NCBI RefSeq assembly: GCF_005938215.1
Contig: NZ_VCPD01000004.1
Coordinates: 62,001-126,000 of the forward strand
Direction: 5' to 3'
DNA length: 64,000 nt
Source: Ruegeria sediminis
Lineage (GTDB): Bacteria > Pseudomonadota > Alphaproteobacteria > Rhodobacterales > Rhodobacteraceae
This document shows positions 28,682-36,509 of this stretch, in pieces. Made by a program: the position numbers and the translations under genes. The notes below the pieces were generated by a model. The model did not search any database. It worked only from the letters and a program-made list of their open reading frames with translations, and had not been told where the DNA came from. Every line of letters begins with the position of its first letter. The stretch's first letter is position 1.

Positions 28682-28863
28682 TCCCCGCCTTTGCCGCGGT
28701 CCTGCTGCGCCCGCCACAGCGCCAGCAGCAGGGTGTCCGGCCCCCAGGGCGTGACCGCGTCCTGGATGAATACCGGCGCGCGCAGCGGCTCGGGCGGCGG
28801 CCCGGTCGCGGTTTCGGCGTCCTGCGCAAGGCCCCAGGGCGGGGCGGTCCATGCTCGGTCCAT
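28669..28863 (-). CDS. Possible small hypothetical protein
   Basis: A 64-residue frame starting MDRAWTAPPWGLAQDAETAT and continuing through RAPVFIQDAVTPWGPDTLLLALWR. The composition (Trp, aromatic and balanced charges) looks more like protein than random GC-rich frame. It fills the gap between map and rsmD and reads in the same direction as rsmD. No ribosome-binding site is evident before ATG 28863, and no family is recognised. Confidence 0.4.
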   Translation of the reverse strand: MDRAWTAPPWGLAQDAETATGPPPEPLRAPVFIQDAVTPWGPDTLLLALWRAQQDRGKGGDQDS

Positions 28864-28923
28864 GGGCGGCAAGATAGCACGCCGGCGCGGCCGGTCCAAA
28901 ACGGCTTTTCGATGGCCGCCGGG

Positions 28924-29475
28924 TCAGCTGCGCCGCATCAGCGAGACATGGGTGTCGCCGTATTTCCGCGAGTCGTGCAACGCGAACTCCTCGGGCGCGG
29001 CCATCGGCGCGTTTTCCTCCCAGACCAGCAGCGCGTGGTCGGCCAACCAGCCCCCGGCAAGGGCGGCGGCCAGCGCCTTTTGGCCCAGCCCCTTGCCGTA
29101 GGGCGGATCGAGGAAGATCAGGTCGCAGGGCGCACCGGGGTTTTCGCCCAGCCGGGTCGCGTCGCGGCGGATCAGGCTGGTGCGGCCGGCGCTGCGGGTC
29201 AGGTCGATGTTCTTGCGGATCAGGCCCTGCGCCACGCGGCCGTCATCGACGAAGGTGACATGCGCCGCGCCGCGCGACAGCGCCTCGAGCCCCAGCGCGC
29301 CGGTGCCGGCGAAGAGATCCAGCACGCGCAGCCCGTCGAAGTCGATCTGGTGGGTCAGCACGTTGAACAGGCTTTCGCGCACCCGGTCGGTGGTGGGGCG
29401 CAGATGCGCGCCCGCATCGCCCTTGCCGACCGAGGCCAGGGCGCGGCCGCGGAACTCTCCGGCGATGATCCTCAC
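28924..29475 (-). CDS. rsmD: 16S rRNA (guanine966-N2)-methyltransferase
   Basis: Encodes 183 residues. MRIIAGEFRGRAL at the start, RPTTDRVRESLFNVL, the SAM motif DLFAGTGALGLEALSRGA and the catalytic DLIFLDPPYGKG identify RsmD, which methylates G966 of 16S rRNA. Its start overlaps the stop of the flavoprotein reductase gene upstream (ATGA), so the two are cotranscribed. Confidence 0.95.
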   Translation of the reverse strand: MRIIAGEFRGRALASVGKGDAGAHLRPTTDRVRESLFNVLTHQIDFDGLRVLDLFAGTGALGLEALSRGAAHVTFVDDGRVAQGLIRKNIDLTRSAGRTSLIRRDATRLGENPGAPCDLIFLDPPYGKGLGQKALAAALAGGWLADHALLVWEENAPMAAPEEFALHDSRKYGDTHVSLMRRS

Positions 29476-30683
29476 GCCTTGAGCAGCGGTTTCAGATCCG
29501 CGTCCGGGTCGGCCACCAGCACCGGGTCGGCGGTTTTGCCCGCTTCGATCAGGCGTTTGCCGACCATGTAGGCGCGCGGATCGTTCATCGCGTCGACGGC
29601 CAGCAACTCGTCGCCGCGGTAGTACCAGAACGAGATGGTCTGCCCCTCGCCCCGGCGCGTCACCACGCGGTCATAGCCCGCGTTCAGCCCGGCGATCTGC
29701 AGCTTGACGTCGTACTGATCCGACCAGAACCACGGTTGCGCGACATAGTCCTTGCCCGCTCCCAGCATGTTCTGCGCCACCAGTTCCGCCTGGTCGATGG
29801 CGTTGGGCACGCTTTCCAGCCGGATGCGCCGCCCGCGATAGGGGAACGAGGCGCAATCGCCCGCGGCCCAGATCGCCGGGTCCGAGGTGCGGCCCTGCGC
29901 GTCGGTCCTGATGCCGTTCTCGATCTCGAGCCCGGCCATTTCGGCCAGCCGCGTGGAGGGGGTGATGCCGACGCCGACCACGACGAAATCGACGTCAAGC
30001 CCGGTGCCGTCGCCGAGGACCGCGCCGGTGACCTTGCCGCCCGCGCCGGTGAGCCGGTCGAGGCCCACGCCCTCGCGGATGTCGACGCCGTGGCTGGCGT
30101 GCAGCGCGCGGAAATAGTCGCTGGTCTCGGGCGCGGCGACGCGCTGCAGGATGCGGTCGGCCATTTCCACCAGCGTCACCTTGACCCCGCGCTTGGCGCA
30201 GACGGCCGCCGCCTCGAGCCCGATATAGCCGCCGCCGACGATCAGCGCCCGCGCGCCCTGCGCCACGCCGGGCGCCATCGCGTCCACGTCCGCCAGATCG
30301 CGCACCACGTGGACGCCGGCCAGGTCGCCGCCGATGGCGGCGGGCAGGCGGCGCGGGTCCGATCCGGTGGTCAGAGCCAGCTGGTCGTAGGAAATCACCT
30401 CGTCGCCCAGCGCCACGGTCCTGGCGGCAGGGTCGATGGCGGTCACCCGCTCTCCGAGGCGCAGGGTGATGTTCTGGTCGGCGTAGAAGCTTTCGGGCCG
30501 CAGGTACAGACGCTCGACCTCCATCTCGCCCAGCAGGTAGGCCTTGGACAAGGGCGGACGCTGATAGGGCGGTACCGGCTCGGCCCCGATCAGGGTGATG
30601 TCGCCCTCGAACCCGTCCTTGCGAAGCCTGGCGACCAGGGACGACCCCGCCTGCCCGGCACCGATCACGACAATATGGCTCAT
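29472..30683 (-). CDS. FAD-dependent NAD(P)H:ferredoxin reductase (putidaredoxin/rhodocoxin reductase-like)
   Basis: Encodes 403 residues from ATG 30683, with GGGAGGAA upstream. The FAD-binding motif is IVVIGAGQAGSSLVARLR, PYQRPPLSKAYL follows, the NAD-binding motif is ALIVGGGYIGLEAAAV, and WAAGDCASFPY closes the second FAD site. The C-terminal reductase domain contains QPWFWSDQYDVKLQIAG. Such enzymes pass electrons to a [2Fe-2S] ferredoxin serving a P450 or oxygenase. No ferredoxin or oxygenase is adjacent, so the partner is encoded elsewhere. Confidence 0.9.
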   Translation of the reverse strand: MSHIVVIGAGQAGSSLVARLRKDGFEGDITLIGAEPVPPYQRPPLSKAYLLGEMEVERLYLRPESFYADQNITLRLGERVTAIDPAARTVALGDEVISYDQLALTTGSDPRRLPAAIGGDLAGVHVVRDLADVDAMAPGVAQGARALIVGGGYIGLEAAAVCAKRGVKVTLVEMADRILQRVAAPETSDYFRALHASHGVDIREGVGLDRLTGAGGKVTGAVLGDGTGLDVDFVVVGVGITPSTRLAEMAGLEIENGIRTDAQGRTSDPAIWAAGDCASFPYRGRRIRLESVPNAIDQAELVAQNMLGAGKDYVAQPWFWSDQYDVKLQIAGLNAGYDRVVTRRGEGQTISFWYYRGDELLAVDAMNDPRAYMVGKRLIEAGKTADPVLVADPDADLKPLLKA

Positions 30684-30783
30684 GTTCCTCCCGCCTCGTC
30701 GAAAAACCGTGGTTTCCTTCACCGGCACAGCTATATGCCTTGTGTGGGACAATCCGTAAATGGAACAGAGAGGAAACTACAAG

Positions 30784-31269
30784 ATGATTTCAGTTGGAGA
30801 CAGGCTGCCGGACGCAAAACTGCTGCGGATGACCGAGAACGGCCCGGAAGAGGTGGAACTGTCCAAGAAGCTGTCCGGCCGCAAGGTGGTGATCTTTGCG
30901 GTGCCCGGCGCGTTCACGCCGACCTGCCATTCGGCGCATGTGCCCAGTTTCATTCGCACCAAGGACCAGTTCGCCGCCAAGGGCGTGGATGAAATCATCT
31001 GTGTGTCGGTCAACGACCCCTTCGTGATGAAAGCCTGGGGCGAGGCCACCGGCGCGGCATCGGCGGGCCTGACCATGCTGTCGGACGCCCAGTCCGCCTT
31101 TTCCGGCGCGATCGGGATGCAGTTCGATGCGCCGCCTGCGGGGCTGATCGCGCGGTCGAAACGCTATGCGATGCTGGTCGATGACGGCAAGGTCGTCGCG
31201 CTGAACGTCGAAGACAGCCCGGGAACCTGCGAAACATCCGCGGGTGAAGCCCTGCTGGAAGCGATGTGA
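30784..31269 (+). CDS. Peroxiredoxin (Prx5/AhpE-type, thiol peroxidase)
   Basis: Encodes 161 residues from ATG 30784, with GAGGAA about 10 bases upstream; ATG 30760 is possible. The peroxidatic site is VPGAFTPTCHSAHVPSF and the later motif FAAKGVDEIICVSVNDPFVMKAWGE is typical of Prx5-group peroxiredoxins. It reduces hydrogen peroxide and alkyl peroxides with glutathione or thioredoxin. It is divergent from the flavoprotein reductase, with a 100-base shared upstream region. Confidence 0.93.
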   Translation: MISVGDRLPDAKLLRMTENGPEEVELSKKLSGRKVVIFAVPGAFTPTCHSAHVPSFIRTKDQFAAKGVDEIICVSVNDPFVMKAWGEATGAASAGLTMLSDAQSAFSGAIGMQFDAPPAGLIARSKRYAMLVDDGKVVALNVEDSPGTCETSAGEALLEAM

Positions 31270-31276
31270 CTCCTGC

Positions 31277-31299
31277 TGGCCCCGGCCGGTCCGGGGCCA
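31277..31299 (+). terminator. Probable terminator hairpin after the peroxiredoxin gene
   Basis: TGGCCCCGG (31277-31285) and CCGGGGCCA (31291-31299) form a perfect 9-bp stem with a CCGGT loop, 7 bases after the stop. The T-run downstream is weak (AATTTC, then GGTTTTTC further on). Confidence 0.6.
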
Positions 31300-31389
31300 A
31301 TCGCCGCCAATTTCGCGGTTTTTCACAAGCTGCTGTGACATGTTCGCCATCCCCGGGTACACTGACGGGATCAGTGAGGAGTTGGTGAC

Positions 31390-31635
31390 ATGAATTCCAA
31401 GCTCATTTTGACAACCATCGCCGCAGCCGGGCTGCTTGCCGCCTGCGAGCCCGCACCGACGCCGCAGGCGCAGGCGGCGCGGCAGCACGAGATCGCCTGC
31501 CTCAGCGGCACCGTCGGCGGCGCGCTCATCGGCGGGGTCATCGGTAACCAGTTCGGCGGCGGCTCGGGCCGCGCCGCCTTGACCGCCGTGGGCGCCGGAT
31601 TGGGCGCCGCGGGCGGAAACCGGTATTCCTGTTAG
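31390..31635 (+). CDS. Small glycine-zipper lipoprotein (17-kDa-antigen-like)
   Basis: Encodes 81 residues. The lipoprotein signal ends LLAAC, placing the lipidated Cys near residue 19. A short Ala/Gln linker and a glycine-zipper segment follow (SGTVGGALIGGVIGNQFGGG, then GAGLGAAGG). Proteins of this type are small outer-membrane lipoproteins of unknown role. It ends 12 bases before the EF-hand gene, so they may be cotranscribed. A GAGGAG-like site precedes the start. Confidence 0.85.
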   Translation: MNSKLILTTIAAAGLLAACEPAPTPQAQAARQHEIACLSGTVGGALIGGVIGNQFGGGSGRAALTAVGAGLGAAGGNRYSC

Positions 31636-31647
31636 GGAGTCGTCGTC

Positions 31648-31995
31648 ATGAAAACCAATCTAGCACTTGGCGTTATCCTGGGCCTGACCGGCGCCGCGGC
31701 GCTGGCCGACGAAGCCAGCATGACCGAGGCCGAACTGAACGCCATCGACAGGAACAACGACGGGTTCCTGTCGAAGGAAGAGTTCAACGCCTTCTCGGAC
31801 TATGCGTTCCAGGCCATGGACGAGGACAAGAACGGCACCCTGACCGCGGCGGAAACCCGGCCCTATTTCGAGATCAAGCATTTCTCGGCGATGGACCGGA
31901 ACGGCGACAGCCTGCTGTCCCCCGACGAGTTCGGCGCCCAGATGTCGGCGGATTTCGCGACGGCGGACCAGGACGGCGACGGCCAGCTCGACTGA
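31648..31995 (+). CDS. Exported EF-hand calcium-binding protein
   Basis: Encodes 115 residues with a Sec signal peptide (MKTNLALGVILGLTGAAALA). The mature part is a series of EF-hand loops: DRNNDGFLSKEEF, DEDKNGTLTAAE, DRNGDSLLSPDEF, and a C-terminal DQDGDGQLD that stops mid-loop before the conserved Glu. It should bind calcium in the periplasm or outside. The last loop looks naturally short rather than frameshifted, because the protein ends with a normal stop. Confidence 0.88.
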   Translation: MKTNLALGVILGLTGAAALADEASMTEAELNAIDRNNDGFLSKEEFNAFSDYAFQAMDEDKNGTLTAAETRPYFEIKHFSAMDRNGDSLLSPDEFGAQMSADFATADQDGDGQLD

Positions 31996-32020
31996 CCGGA
32001 AGCCGGTGCGCGCGGCCGGG

Positions 32021-32314
32021 TCAGAGCATGGCGTCCATCTTGCGCGCCAGCTTGGCGTCCAGCGCCGACAGCCCGCCGACGTCATGGGTGGAGAGCACCA
32101 CCTCGACGGTGCGGTAGACGTTGGACCATTCCGGGTGGTGGTCCCATTTCTCGGCCCAGATCGCGACGCGGGTCATCCAGCCGAACGCCTCGACGAAATT
32201 GTCGAAGATGAAGGTCTTGGTGATCGCGTCGCGGTCCTCGACCATGGTCCAGCCGTTCTTGAACAACGGGTCCAGCAGCGGTCCCCGGGCCTCGGTGGAC
32301 AAAAGTTCGGTCAT
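32021..32314 (-). CDS. phhB: 4a-hydroxytetrahydrobiopterin dehydratase (pterin-4a-carbinolamine dehydratase)
   Basis: Encodes 97 residues. The PCD signature is clear: [18 protein letters not shown] [20 protein letters not shown], then [26 protein letters not shown], with the catalytic paired histidines and a third His. It recycles the pterin cofactor of phenylalanine hydroxylase, although such genes often occur without phhA. The start overlaps the stop of the upstream acetyltransferase-like gene as ATGA. Confidence 0.93.
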   Translation of the reverse strand: MTELLSTEARGPLLDPLFKNGWTMVEDRDAITKTFIFDNFVEAFGWMTRVAIWAEKWDHHPEWSNVYRTVEVVLSTHDVGGLSALDAKLARKMDAML

Positions 32315-33498
32315 TGCTGTTCCTCCGGATTCGACTTTCTGAACGGGCCATATTCGGTCAGTATCTCGATCTCTTCTCCCACGGCTTCGCGTTCCGCTTC
32401 AAGATATCTTGCTACCGCATCCGAAAATCCCGGATCGCCGATCCAATGCAGGCTGTGGGTCCGTGTCGGCAGATAGCCGCGCGCCAGCTTGTGTTCGCCC
32501 TGCGCGCCGGCCTCGACACGTTTCAGACCCAGGGCGATGGCAAGGTCGATCGCCCTATAATAGCACAGTTCGAAATGCAGGCAGGGGTGATGTTCGACGC
32601 AGCCCCAATAGCGCCCGAAAAGCGTCTCGCGGCCGATGAAGTTCAGGGCGCCGGCCACCGGGTATCCGTTGCGCCCGGCCAGCACCAGCGCCACGTCATC
32701 GGCCATCGTCTGGTGCACGATGTCGAAAAAGCCGCGCGTCAGGTAGGGCGAGCCCCATTTGCGCGCGCCGGTGTCCTGGTAGAAGGTCCAGAACGCGTCC
32801 CAGTGTTCCGGGCGCAGCTCGGCGCCGGTCAGCGTGCGGATCTGGCCGCCGAAGGCGTTGGCCTGGGCGCGCTCGCGGCGGATGTTCTTGCGCTTGCGCG
32901 ACGACAGGGCGGCGAGGAAGGCGTCGAAATCCGCATATCGGTCGTTCAGCCAGTGGAACTGCTGCGAGGTCCGGGACAACAGCCCCATCTTTTCGCCCGC
33001 CTCCGCCTCGGCCCCGGTGCAGAAGGTCGCGTGCAGCGACGAGACGCGGTTGTCCGCCGCCAGCTGCACCGCGCCCTGGACCAGCGCCGACATGCCGATG
33101 CCGTCGTAGCCGGGCCGGACCAGGAACCGGCGGCCGGTGGCCGGGGTGAAGGGCACGGCAATCTGCAGCTTGGGATAGTAACGCCCGCCCGCGCGCTCAT
33201 AGGCATGGGCCCAGTTGTGGTCGAAGATGTATTCGCCCTGGCTGTGCGACTTGGCGTACATCGGCGCGGCTGCGATCAGCATGCCGTCCAGATAGGCGGT
33301 CAGGTATTGCGGCTGCCAGCCGGTGCCGGGACCGACCGAGCCGCTGTCCTCGAGCGCCGACAGGAAGCGATGCGTGGTGAACGGGTCGAGCGGGCGGCCA
33401 CCATCGGCGGCTTCCGGGCAGGCGCATTCGTCCCAGTCGTCCGCGTCGATCTGGGACAGCGATCCCAGAACCCGTACTTCGATCTGTGCCTGATCCAT
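32311..33498 (-). CDS. FemAB/GNAT-type N-acyltransferase (peptidogalycan biosynthesis/DUF482 family)
   Basis: Encodes 395 residues from ATG 33498, with GGAGG upstream. The sequence matches the family often called 'peptidogalycan biosynthesis protein' ([76 protein letters not shown]), which has two GNAT-like folds. The reaction and substrate are not established. It is translationally coupled to phhB. Confidence 0.85.
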   Translation of the reverse strand: MDQAQIEVRVLGSLSQIDADDWDECACPEAADGGRPLDPFTTHRFLSALEDSGSVGPGTGWQPQYLTAYLDGMLIAAAPMYAKSHSQGEYIFDHNWAHAYERAGGRYYPKLQIAVPFTPATGRRFLVRPGYDGIGMSALVQGAVQLAADNRVSSLHATFCTGAEAEAGEKMGLLSRTSQQFHWLNDRYADFDAFLAALSSRKRKNIRRERAQANAFGGQIRTLTGAELRPEHWDAFWTFYQDTGARKWGSPYLTRGFFDIVHQTMADDVALVLAGRNGYPVAGALNFIGRETLFGRYWGCVEHHPCLHFELCYYRAIDLAIALGLKRVEAGAQGEHKLARGYLPTRTHSLHWIGDPGFSDAVARYLEAEREAVGEEIEILTEYGPFRKSNPEEQQ

Positions 33499-33543
33499 AT
33501 GCCCTCCGCGCCTCACCACTATCTGTGGTCGCGCCCGCCGGGA

Positions 33544-34314
33544 TCAAGCCGGAAGGGCGGCCAGATACTTTTCGAAGGTCACGTTGTCGGCGACCTTGCG
33601 GACCTCGGCCTCCTGCGCGGCGGAGCGGACCGTCCAGCACAGGATGGGCACGCCGCGCGCCTTCAGCTCGGCCACGCGCGGGCGGCCGAGGTCGGCGGCC
33701 TCGTGGCTGATGAAATCGGCGCCGAGCCGGTCGAAATCGGGGATCTCGCGCAGCCGGTCGCAGACGGCGGCGGGCAAGGCCCAGTCGAAGGGGTTGTACG
33801 CGCTTGTCACCAGGCCGCGGGGCAGATCCGGGGCGAGGCGCGCGATCGCCGCGACGCTGTGGGGATTGAAGGACATCAGCGCGACCGGACCCGCATAGCC
33901 GTCGAGCGCGCGGGTCGCGGCCTGTTCCAGCGGGCCGACATCGGGGCCCATCGCCCCGTCCTGGTCCTTGACCTCGATCAGCAGCGGCGCCCGCCCGGCC
34001 ACCAGGTCCAGCACCTCGGACAGGGTCGGGATGCCCTCGGCTTCGGAGTGCAGCAGGGTGATCCCGGCCGCCTCGGCGGCGGTGATCCGGCGGATCGGCC
34101 CGGACCGGCCGGTCAGGCGGCCAAGATCGTAGTCGTGAAAGACGACGGCCTGCCCGTCGCTGGTCAGTTGCAGGTCGATCTCGATGCCGTAGCCGCCCGC
34201 GATGGCGGCGCGGATCGCCGCGCGGCTGTTCTCGGGCCGCCCCTGCGCGGCATCGTGCAGCGCCCGATGCGCGATCGGGCGCTCGCAAAAGACGGGCGGC
34301 AGGCGCGAGGTCAT
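33544..34314 (-). CDS. Glycerophosphodiester phosphodiesterase
   Basis: Encodes 256 residues. The GDPD catalytic signatures are AHRALHDAAQGRPENS (in place of the usual HRG), EIDLQLTSDGQAVVFHDYDL, PLLIEVKD, and VPILCWTV near the end. It hydrolyses glycerophosphodiesters from phospholipid turnover to glycerol-3-phosphate and an alcohol. No signal peptide is seen, so it should be cytoplasmic like UgpQ. It is coupled to the RidA-type gene (ATGA, 34311-34314). Confidence 0.92.
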   Translation of the reverse strand: MTSRLPPVFCERPIAHRALHDAAQGRPENSRAAIRAAIAGGYGIEIDLQLTSDGQAVVFHDYDLGRLTGRSGPIRRITAAEAAGITLLHSEAEGIPTLSEVLDLVAGRAPLLIEVKDQDGAMGPDVGPLEQAATRALDGYAGPVALMSFNPHSVAAIARLAPDLPRGLVTSAYNPFDWALPAAVCDRLREIPDFDRLGADFISHEAADLGRPRVAELKARGVPILCWTVRSAAQEAEVRKVADNVTFEKYLAALPA

Positions 34315-34769
34315 CGGATCTCGAAGATGCCTTCGATCTCGACCGCCACGCCCAGCGGCAAGGCGGCGGCGCTGACCGCCGAGCGCGCGTGGCGGCCGGC
34401 CTCGCCCAGCGCCTCGACCAGGAAATCGGAGGCGCCGTTGATCACCTGCGGCTGCTGGGTGAAGTCGGCGGTCGAATTGACGAAACCGGTCAGCTTGATG
34501 ACGCGCACCAGCCGTTCGATATCGCCGTCGCAGGCCGCCTTGACCTGCGCCAGCAGGTTGATCGCGCAGACCTTTGCCGCAGCCGCGCCGGCCTCGACCT
34601 GCATGTCGGCGCCCAGCTTGCCGGTGATCAGGCCGCCGTCGTCCTTGGAGATCTGCCCCGAGACGTAGACGATGTCGCCCACGCGCACGAAGGGCACGTA
34701 ATTGGCCGCCGGGGCCGGTGCGTCCGGCAGGGCCACGCCGAGGCTTTCGAGTTTTGCGGTGATGCTCAT
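34311..34769 (-). CDS. RidA/YjgF-family protein (long subtype)
   Basis: Encodes 152 residues. YVPFVRVGDIVYVSGQISKDD, VCAINLLAQVKAACDGDIERLVRVIKLTGFVNSTADF and HARSAVSAAALPLGVAVEIEGIFE are typical of the approximately 150-residue RidA-like subgroup. RidA proteins hydrolyse reactive enamine/imine intermediates. This subgroup is often less well characterised and may lack deaminase activity. It is the first gene of a two-gene operon with the GDPD. Confidence 0.92.
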   Translation of the reverse strand: MSITAKLESLGVALPDAPAPAANYVPFVRVGDIVYVSGQISKDDGGLITGKLGADMQVEAGAAAAKVCAINLLAQVKAACDGDIERLVRVIKLTGFVNSTADFTQQPQVINGASDFLVEALGEAGRHARSAVSAAALPLGVAVEIEGIFEIR

Positions 34770-35085
34770 GATCTTGGTCCTCCAGAATTCGGGTTCGCGC
34801 GGACGCTAGCGGGGAAAGCGAGTGCCGGAAAGACGGAAACCGGCATTTCCCGGCGCATTTCCGTTGGCGGGCCGGGAAATGCGCGGTTCCCCTCTCATCC
34901 GCCGGTCCGCGGGGCCGGTGCCTTTACCTGTGGCGGAAACGCGGTTTACACGCATGGCTGTTTCATTTCCGCCACGGAATGGGTATGTGTCCGCAACCAT
35001 CCGCCCTTCGCATTGAGTACGCGACGGTTTTCCAGTTTGACCTGCCCGCGCCGCCAATCCCGGCTGCCACGGAGTATCGAGACCA
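34770..35085. other. Intergenic region between ridA-type gene and mlaA (316 bases)
   Basis: No convincing coding frame is present. The region must hold the divergent promoters of the RidA/GDPD operon and mlaA, and it contains a long inverted repeat at 34843-34882. Around it the GGAAA/TTTCC word recurs in both orientations. No clear -10/-35 pair could be assigned with confidence. Confidence 0.7.
34843..34882. repeat. Perfect 12-bp inverted repeat in the ridA/mlaA intergenic region
   Basis: GCATTTCCCGGC (34843-34854) is matched exactly by its reverse complement GCCGGGAAATGC (34871-34882), with 16 bases between. It lies 74 bases upstream of the RidA-type gene and about 200 upstream of mlaA. It may be a regulator-binding site or an RNA hairpin. 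No T-tract follows. Confidence 0.75.
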
Positions 35086-35901
35086 GTGTTGACCAGTTCG
35101 TCCTTCGTCAGATCCCTGGCACTGGCCGCGTTCGCGGCCCTTTCCGCCTGCGCGACGCAACCGCCGGAAACCGCGGCTCGCGGCGAGATCTTCGACCCCT
35201 ACGAGCGCACCAACCGGTCGATTCACCGGTTCAACCTGGGTGTGGACAGGGTGCTGTTCCGCCCGGCGGCCAAGGGTTATGTCAGCGTCATTCCGGAACC
35301 GATGGTGACCAGTTTCAACCATTTCGCCGAGAACATCTCGCTGCCCGGGCAGGCGGTGGACTATCTGCTGCAAGGCAAGCCGCGCGAAATGGGTTACGCG
35401 CTTGCCCGCTTCGTCATCAATTCCACGGTCGGATTCGCCGGACTTGCCGACCCGGCCAGCGATTTCCGGGTGCCGCCGGTCGATACCGATTTCGGCGAAA
35501 CCCTGCATGTCTGGGGCTTCGGCGAGGGCGCCTATGTCGAACTGCCGCTCTACGGGCCGTCGACCACGCGCGACGCGATCGGGGTCGTGGTGAACCTGTT
35601 CACCAACCCGATCGATTTTGCGCCGACCCGGCCCGTCGACAACCTTGGGCTTTACACCGAGATCGTCCGCAGGATGAGCGACCGGGGCCGGTATTCGGAT
35701 ACGGTCGACTCGATTCTCTACGAAAGCGCCGACAGTTACGCGCAGGCGCGTCTGATCTATCTGCAGAATCGCCGCTTTGAACTGGCAGGAGACGACGAGG
35801 CGGCCTATCTAGAACTCTACACCGATCCCTATGCCGAAACCGGGTCCGACCCGACGACGGACCCGTATATAGACCCGTATGAGGACCCCTATGCCGAGTA
35901 A
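35086..35901 (+). CDS. mlaA: MlaA/VacJ-family outer-membrane lipoprotein
   Basis: Encodes 271 residues from GTG 35086 (TTG 35089 is adjacent). The lipoprotein signal ends LSACAT. The VacJ core is clear: DPYERTNRSIHRFNLGVDR, FNHFAENISLPGQAVDYLLQGK, GFAGLADPASDFRVPPVDTDFGETLHVWGFGEGAYVELPLYGPS. MlaA takes mislocalised phospholipids from the outer leaflet and hands them to MlaC. The final roughly 25 residues are acidic and contain the tripeptide DPY four times, an unusual tail. The mlaC start lies inside its 3' end. Confidence 0.93.
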   Translation: MLTSSSFVRSLALAAFAALSACATQPPETAARGEIFDPYERTNRSIHRFNLGVDRVLFRPAAKGYVSVIPEPMVTSFNHFAENISLPGQAVDYLLQGKPREMGYALARFVINSTVGFAGLADPASDFRVPPVDTDFGETLHVWGFGEGAYVELPLYGPSTTRDAIGVVVNLFTNPIDFAPTRPVDNLGLYTEIVRRMSDRGRYSDTVDSILYESADSYAQARLIYLQNRRFELAGDDEAAYLELYTDPYAETGSDPTTDPYIDPYEDPYAE

Positions 35902-36499
35902 TGCGATGAACCGCCGCGTCTTTGTCACCTCTGCCCTGGCGGGGATGAGCCTGGCCGCCGCACCGCTGCCGGCCCTGGCGCTGACCGAGGCGGCCGCGAT
36001 GCAGCTGGTCAACAGCGTGGTGGCGGACATCAACCGGGTGATCGACTCGGGCAAGTCCGAGAACGCCATGCTGAAGGATTTCGAGCAGATCTTCGTGCGC
36101 TACGGCGACGTGCCGATCATGGCGCGCTATGCGCTGGGCGCGGATGCCCGCAGCGCCAGCCCGGCGCAGATGCGCCAGTTCACCAACGCCTTCCAGCACT
36201 ATATCTCGCGCAAGTACGGCCGCCGGTTCCGCGAGTTCATCGGCGGTCAGGTCACGGTCAAGAGCGCCCGCAAGATCAAGGCCGGCTACGAGGTGCGCAG
36301 CACCGTCAAGCTGCGCGGCGAGGCGCCGTTCGAAGTGACGTTCCTGGTGTCGGACAAGTCCGGCAAGGACAAGTTCTACAACATGTTCATCGAGGGCGTG
36401 AACATGCTGCTGACCGAGCGCACCGAGATCGGCGCCATGCTGGACGCGCGCAAGGGCAACCTGAACCAGCTGATCCAGGATCTGAACAGGACCGGCTGA
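35891..36499 (+). CDS. mlaC: MlaC-family phospholipid-binding ABC transporter component
   Basis: Encodes 202 residues from ATG 35891, with GAGGA 5 bases upstream, overlapping mlaA by 11 bases. The N-terminus MNRRVFVTSALAGMSLAAAP resembles a twin-arginine signal, followed by a cleavage region near LPALA. The MlaC/Ttg2D domain follows (FEQIFVRYGDVPIMARYALG, FTNAFQHYISRKYGRRF, FYNMFIEGVNMLLTERTEIGAML). It carries phospholipids across the periplasm. The inner-membrane partners MlaFED are not in the window. Confidence 0.92.
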   Translation: MPSNAMNRRVFVTSALAGMSLAAAPLPALALTEAAAMQLVNSVVADINRVIDSGKSENAMLKDFEQIFVRYGDVPIMARYALGADARSASPAQMRQFTNAFQHYISRKYGRRFREFIGGQVTVKSARKIKAGYEVRSTVKLRGEAPFEVTFLVSDKSGKDKFYNMFIEGVNMLLTERTEIGAMLDARKGNLNQLIQDLNRTG

Positions 36500-36509
36500 C
36501 CGGTCAGCC
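36494..36509. terminator. Perfect palindrome spanning the stops of convergent mlaC and glk
   Basis: GGCTGACCGGTCAGCC (36494-36509) is a perfect 16-base palindrome. It contains the mlaC stop TGA (36497-36499) and the glk stop (TCA on the plus strand, 36504-36506). With no loop and no T-run it is not a classical terminator. It is a symmetrical site shared by both 3' ends. Confidence 0.4.

Noticed and set aside
32314..34668. A 784-codon open frame on the plus strand
   Set aside because: It runs antisense across three well-supported genes (FemAB-like, GDPD, RidA). The composition is that of a shadow frame.
34822..35016. A 64-codon frame in the ridA/mlaA intergenic region
   Set aside because: It covers the inverted repeat, has no ribosome site, and gives a Pro/Arg-rich peptide without protein-like features.
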